Shown here piece by piece: positions 40,501 to 46,500 of a stretch of DNA of 64,000 bases; within the stretch, counting starts at the first letter, position 1, and each line of letters starts with the position of its first letter. The DNA lies in contig NC_088315.1 in the NCBI RefSeq assembly GCF_910592395.1, positions 13,499,808 to 13,563,807 of the forward strand. The letters are read 5' to 3'. A model generated the notes under the pieces. That model saw only the letters and a list, made by a program, of their open reading frames with translations, did not search any database and had not been told where the DNA came from. This DNA comes from Lineus longissimus. Taxonomy: Eukaryota; Nemertea; Pilidiophora; Heteronemertea; Lineidae. The translations under genes and the position numbers were made by a program.

Positions 40501-43500
40501 ACAACCATGTTTTCAAGCTACACAATCGTATATCGCGTCATGACAGCACCGTGGAGAACAGCATGGAGTCGCTCATCTGGCAGGAACATACATACTACTT
40601 CCATGCCACTGGAAGCAGTGAGGATATCAGGATATCTACCATTGGGTATAGAAATGGCATGGCTTTAGATATGGTGTCTGTGGAACTCATGTCTATTGGA
40701 GATAGGTAAGACATCAGCACAATAATGACAATGCTGGTTATTTGAGTTATTGATGTTTTATTTGTTAGCTTTTGTCCAATAGTGTAATGTTCTTTGAAGT
40801 TTCGTTTTTATTGATCTAAGCTTCAATTTTTCGCATTATATGATCACCTGGATAGACCAAACTTCAGGCAATTTCTCTGTCAAACTTGGCACATGAGATG
40901 ATGGACACGAACAATATTCACCTGAGGATTTCACCGAGATTGATCAAGAAATATAGGGTATATACAGAACGGAATATGTCTAATTCTAATGCATACATGT
41001 AGGTCTGTACAAATACATACAGAAATATTCATTTTGTGGCGATATGATTACTAAAATGATAAATCATGTTTAGTTTTTTTCCCCAGGTCAATAAAACTAA
41101 GCTACAAAATCATTCAATCAGTAGTTAGCGTTCCAGCGCCCAAAACGATGCGGACTTAAACGTTTACGAATAGACTATAGCTCGTGGAGTGTTGAACTTA
41201 GCCTTTGCACACCATTACATTTAAAGTGTACATGTTGAAGCTGTTTATTTCGTTGCAGGACACCTCACCCTATTGCTAACCCTTGGAGTGCACTGCAGAC
41301 TCCCATCCACGTGCACACGGTCTTGATTAGTGACTGGACATCGGTTCATGCTGCATGGGACTTCATTGATGTCGAGTCGCCAATTGTGGATTACACCTGG
41401 GCCGTTGGTATGTTGCCTTTTCCTTCAAACGGTATACTCCATGAAAAACAGTTGATGTGTTGCGCGCCCTATCAACTCCCACTTTAAATGGAACTGTTTT
41501 ATAAAATTGCAATAGAGTCGAAGGTAAAAGTTAGGAATTATCTAGATCTGATCGATGACTCTCATATTGGTCAGATATTAGTCAATTTCATTTGTTGAAC
41601 ATGTACTGTCTTCGGCGGAAAATATTGTTTTGTTTCATTAACATCCGTCCTGTAATTACTGAAAAATACAGAAATTTTTAGTATTGATGTATATGAAGTG
41701 TGCTGTACGTTTTCTTTGTCCAAAATGTGGTTAATATTTATGCTGTGATGTCACAAAAGGAAAGGGATAAATCTGACACTTATGATATTTTGCTGATACA
41801 GGATTTATTTCAGCTTGTTGATAATACTTGATTTGGATGTTTGTCATTATAGTATTCCCATCTTTATTTTCTTAAGTTAACTCTAGTCCAAGCAAGAATG
41901 TTCGTTACAGATAAACCTTTGTGACACCCCGTTTGATTGCATTGTTTTGTCATTTGGTTTCTTAAACATTCAAATCTAATGAAACTCGTTGGAATTTTTT
42001 AACGAAATAAGTAATTCATCTGTATATTTTATATAGCTTGAATGCATCTTTGGTCATTTCATCAACAACAAGTTATACATCTTCAATGTATTAATTGATT
42101 CAGTACTTATTAATAGATTCAATACTGACTGCGTCTTACTTTTACTATCGTATAGGTACGGTCAGAGGAGGCACCCAACTTCAAGGCTACAAATCCACTG
42201 GGAGAATTAACTTTGGGGAGAATGTGGATCTCCGTCTTGATCACAACTCGTATGTTTATGTGACAGTTGTGGCAACAAATGCAGCTGGTCTCCACACCAT
42301 GGTCTACTCCGACGCCATTCTAGTTGACTTGAAACCGCCAGTTATCGACTTTGTCTACGACTCGGAGATGGGTAGGTCATTTTTGATAAAATCATCTAGA
42401 GTATATCCGAGCGAGTTTCAAAAAGTGAATTGTGCTTGACACTTAAAAAAAGTGATTTCATGTCAAAATGTATATCTAAGTGTTTATTAATTTTTTATTT
42501 CATTGAAAAAGTATGTCACACTTCTTCAAAATTAGCGTTTTAAAGCTTGGTCTTCGCCAAATTTTGGTGATATCCATTTTTAAGAAACACAGATTAGTTA
42601 GCTCAAAATGTTTACTTCAGGAAGTGCCACTCTGACATTCCCTTTTCTTACACTCTTGAATGTTTCTGTCTTGTCTGCTGTTAAAAATAATAAAGGTTCA
42701 TAACTTCAGTCGCCGGAGAAACAAAAAAACAGATTTGAATTTAGAAACTAAGTTTACTGGTATTAGCTCTCTAAATGGCGGTAATAACTTTGCGGAAGGC
42801 ACGGCACGTCTCAATTGGTATGTTTAATTTTGTGGATAATTTGTGAAACAAATATAACCATTGTTAACGGTCACTGCGTTTTGTTAAAAAGCAAGAAGTC
42901 GAGCAATAGGAAAATTAGACTAATCGACAATGATAATCTGAGCATTTTTCTTCTTATCATTTATAGGTGACGATATTGATCTCCAAGTCGATCCAAATGT
43001 TGGGGGCAATTGGAACGTCAGTGATGTTGAGTCATTGGTCCACTATTGCGAATACTGCATTGGGTTCAACCCAGGTTCATCTGAGGTCATGACATGGACG
43101 AAACTTGCTCACGGCGTGAATAACTTTGTTGAGAACATGGATACGGCTTTAGTTGGAGGGAGAAAGATCTTCACAACGGTCAAGTGTTATAACTTTGCTG
43201 GATTCTCTAGCATGATGTCCTCCAATGGAATTATAGTTGTGGTCAGCCCACCTAATGTTGATAATGCTGAGTGTCATGTGGTGCAGACGTCACCCACACC
43301 GTTCCCAACCAGGGATCTATATCAGAGCAGGACGGACAACGTGCAACTTGTCTGGACGGGATTCGTGGATCCAGTAGGAATCGACTTTTATCAGGTACTG
43401 AATTGGAAAGTTTTCACAACCTACGTACGCAAGCACTCAGAGTATGTTGTGAGACAGAAGTAGATTTTCTCGTTAATTGTGTGCTACCGTTGTACCATAT

Positions 43501-46500
43501 CCTTGTTGTCCTATATAAAAATGCTTAGGACAAGATTTCGGTCAACACTATATTAAGTAAATCTAGCGAAGTCAATTTGGCATTCGCGAAGGCTCAGAGA
43601 TTCAATAGGGAGTTTTCGCAAATCCCCCGAAACGCAAACGTAAACGCCTATCCCATTATTCGACATTCTGATAACTATGACGAACAGCAGTGGGGTAGGC
43701 GTTCGCGTTGGTGATTCGAGGACATTGAGGAAGCACCCTACTATAAAGTATATTCTCTTCCGTGAGTCCATGACTAATGCTTTACTGTTTATTGAGCGTA
43801 ATATCTAGGGGCAGATACGCAATTAAACCAAATAAATACTTAACGTGTTATTTTTCAGCGATGGATTGAGATGTTCTTGATATAATCTATATTTTTAGAG
43901 CATTTTCAAGCATTATCCTTGGAGCACATTCAGGACATGTCTATCATATTTTACATGTACAGGTAGCTACTTTTTAAGTTGGTGTACTCTGAGATTGGGG
44001 GTAACTTTCAAGATGGCTCGCTTCTACATTTGAATTGTCTAAACGTCATCCACTGATTGCCATGAAATTTATGATGTTGCTTTTCCAAATTACAGATCCA
44101 ATTGACAGGTGAAGGTATCTGGAAGCCAGTCTGGTATAGAGTGGCGGAGAATGCACAGAACTATCTAAACATCAGTAATATGAACCTAAAGACAGGTCGA
44201 GAGTATACCTTGCATGTAAGGGGCGTCAATGCCATGGCTATGGCCAGCGATTCTATATCGACATCTTTCATGGTTGAGACTGAGACGCCAACAGTAACTT
44301 TGACTGCCGGGAGTAAGTTGATTTCTCATTGAATTTGTTAAAGATTAGTTGGCTTAGTGCACCTTTATAATTGGACAGAAATAACCTTAATTGCTGACGT
44401 TCCGTCTTTCTTTCATACCCTCGTGTCTGCGTTGCGTAATCAACACAATTGTACACCAATAGTAGTTTATTAGAGAACCTCAATAGTTCATTTGATCAGT
44501 CGGTATTGCCTTAGACCGTAGAGCAGTCTTGAGTGTCCCTTACCTTATAAAATAATATGCTTCCCTATTCTCGGTATTCAAAGAAATGGGCTATTCTAGC
44601 GGGCAGTCACTTCCCATTAAGCTGAATAATCGGCAACAAGTAGGTAAATTCGCTATTTCCAAAATAACCGTAGATGACTTCTACGCAGTTTGGACGCCAT
44701 TTCTGCATATATATACATTATTTGGAAGATCTTCCGACACAAACCTCAAACAAATTGACGGGGTATAAATTGAGAAATTTGGTAAGATATGATGATTTTG
44801 AGGTACAGTCCAGATTAATGTCAACACCTTCTTCATTCAATATCTCCCAAACCAATGCACCAATTCCAATGCGGTTTTCAGGATATTATCAGATATCTTG
44901 TTTTCTATTTATACATTATGGCAGGAATGCGAATGCACAAATCTTCAATTTTTATGATTTCTAGCGAAAAATATTTCGAAAAAAGTTTGAAATAAAAACA
45001 TTTTTTTTGTGAGGATTTTTTAATTGGCTGATTACATAATGACTCACTCATGCATTCACATTCTTGCCATAATGTGTAATTAGAAAACAAAATCCTGAAA
45101 ACTGTATTGGAATTGGTGTACTAATTTGGGAGATACTGAATGAAGCATAGGTGTTGATATCAATATGATCACGACTGTACATAGGGTTTAAGTCAAAAAT
45201 GATGCTGTTCTGTAGAGAAACAATGCTACACAAATTATAAAATCAATGCTACATAATATGTATAAAATTTCGAGACTTTGGTAACTATTGAGTTGACCAT
45301 TATCTCCTCTAAAAAACAGTGTCTATTTGGCATACAGCTATACTCAATTCATTTTATGGGCTTACTAGATGGGCTATACTAAATTGAGTTTTTGCTCTAA
45401 GACCGACGAATACATTATTTGCTCAAAATGATTCGCATATTGCTTTGTAATTTATTCCAAAGAGCTAAAACTGTCTCCTTAACAGGGCCTTTTGCGTGAA
45501 ATGAAACCGAGGACCCGTAAATATTGAATTATGGAATATTATAGGCACTAAAGTGGAACCTTGCTTCAATGAATTCTTTGGGATCAAAGTATGACATTGG
45601 ATTTTTCATATCAAATGTAATACTTCCTGCAGCTAAATGGTCGTTTGTACACCGTACTATTGTTGACTCCAGAGACCTACCTCAATACCTCAAGGGTCAG
45701 AAATATATGATAAATTCCTTGCCCCCAAGACCCAATTCCGGGTATTTTGTTTTACACTGCCATTTCGTTATCGGTGATTTTAATTCCGGTCAGAGGAACT
45801 GGATCAACTGGATATTTTTCGCTATTTGAAATTTGCTTTGAAAAATTTAAAAAAGAGAGTATCAAATGGGGTTAAATATTGCTTACTGTAAAATCAATAC
45901 GATCCTAGGAGTTGCCGTTATCTGACCGAAGTTTCAACTTGTTGCGTTTGCGCAAGCAAAGTCTTCACAGCATTGTGTTTGGTTTTGCTGAAGTGAAGTG
46001 AAGAGTTTAGGCCTCACTGCACCCTACCAAACCAACCAAAGGTTTTCGGGAAAACTTGCATTAAGTATAAACTTTTCCCTCACAGGGCATACCATCATGA
46101 CCATCGCGATCTTTACACAATTTCTAAGGCCTTTTTTGGCAGCGATATTAACTTGTGGTTTTCCCCACTCAATTGTTACTGAAGAGATTAGCAAAACGGT
46201 CAAATAAAAATCTCTCTCCTGAAAACTTTCTAACATCTCGGTACAATGTTGATTTCTTTGCAGATGATACTGGTCTCCACGAAACTTGGGTCATGAAGGA
46301 TGTAAAATTCCAGTTCCAGTGGGATGGAATTTTCGGCAGTTCTACAGAATTGGTTTACGAAGTGACTGTGGGATCAACCGAGGGCGGAAGTGACATCATC
46401 CAGTGGCAGGAGACAAAGGGAACAACGATGTTGGTCAAGGTGGACGATGTGCTCAACTCGAAACTTGAAGCATATTATGTCACTGTCACCGCGATTAATC

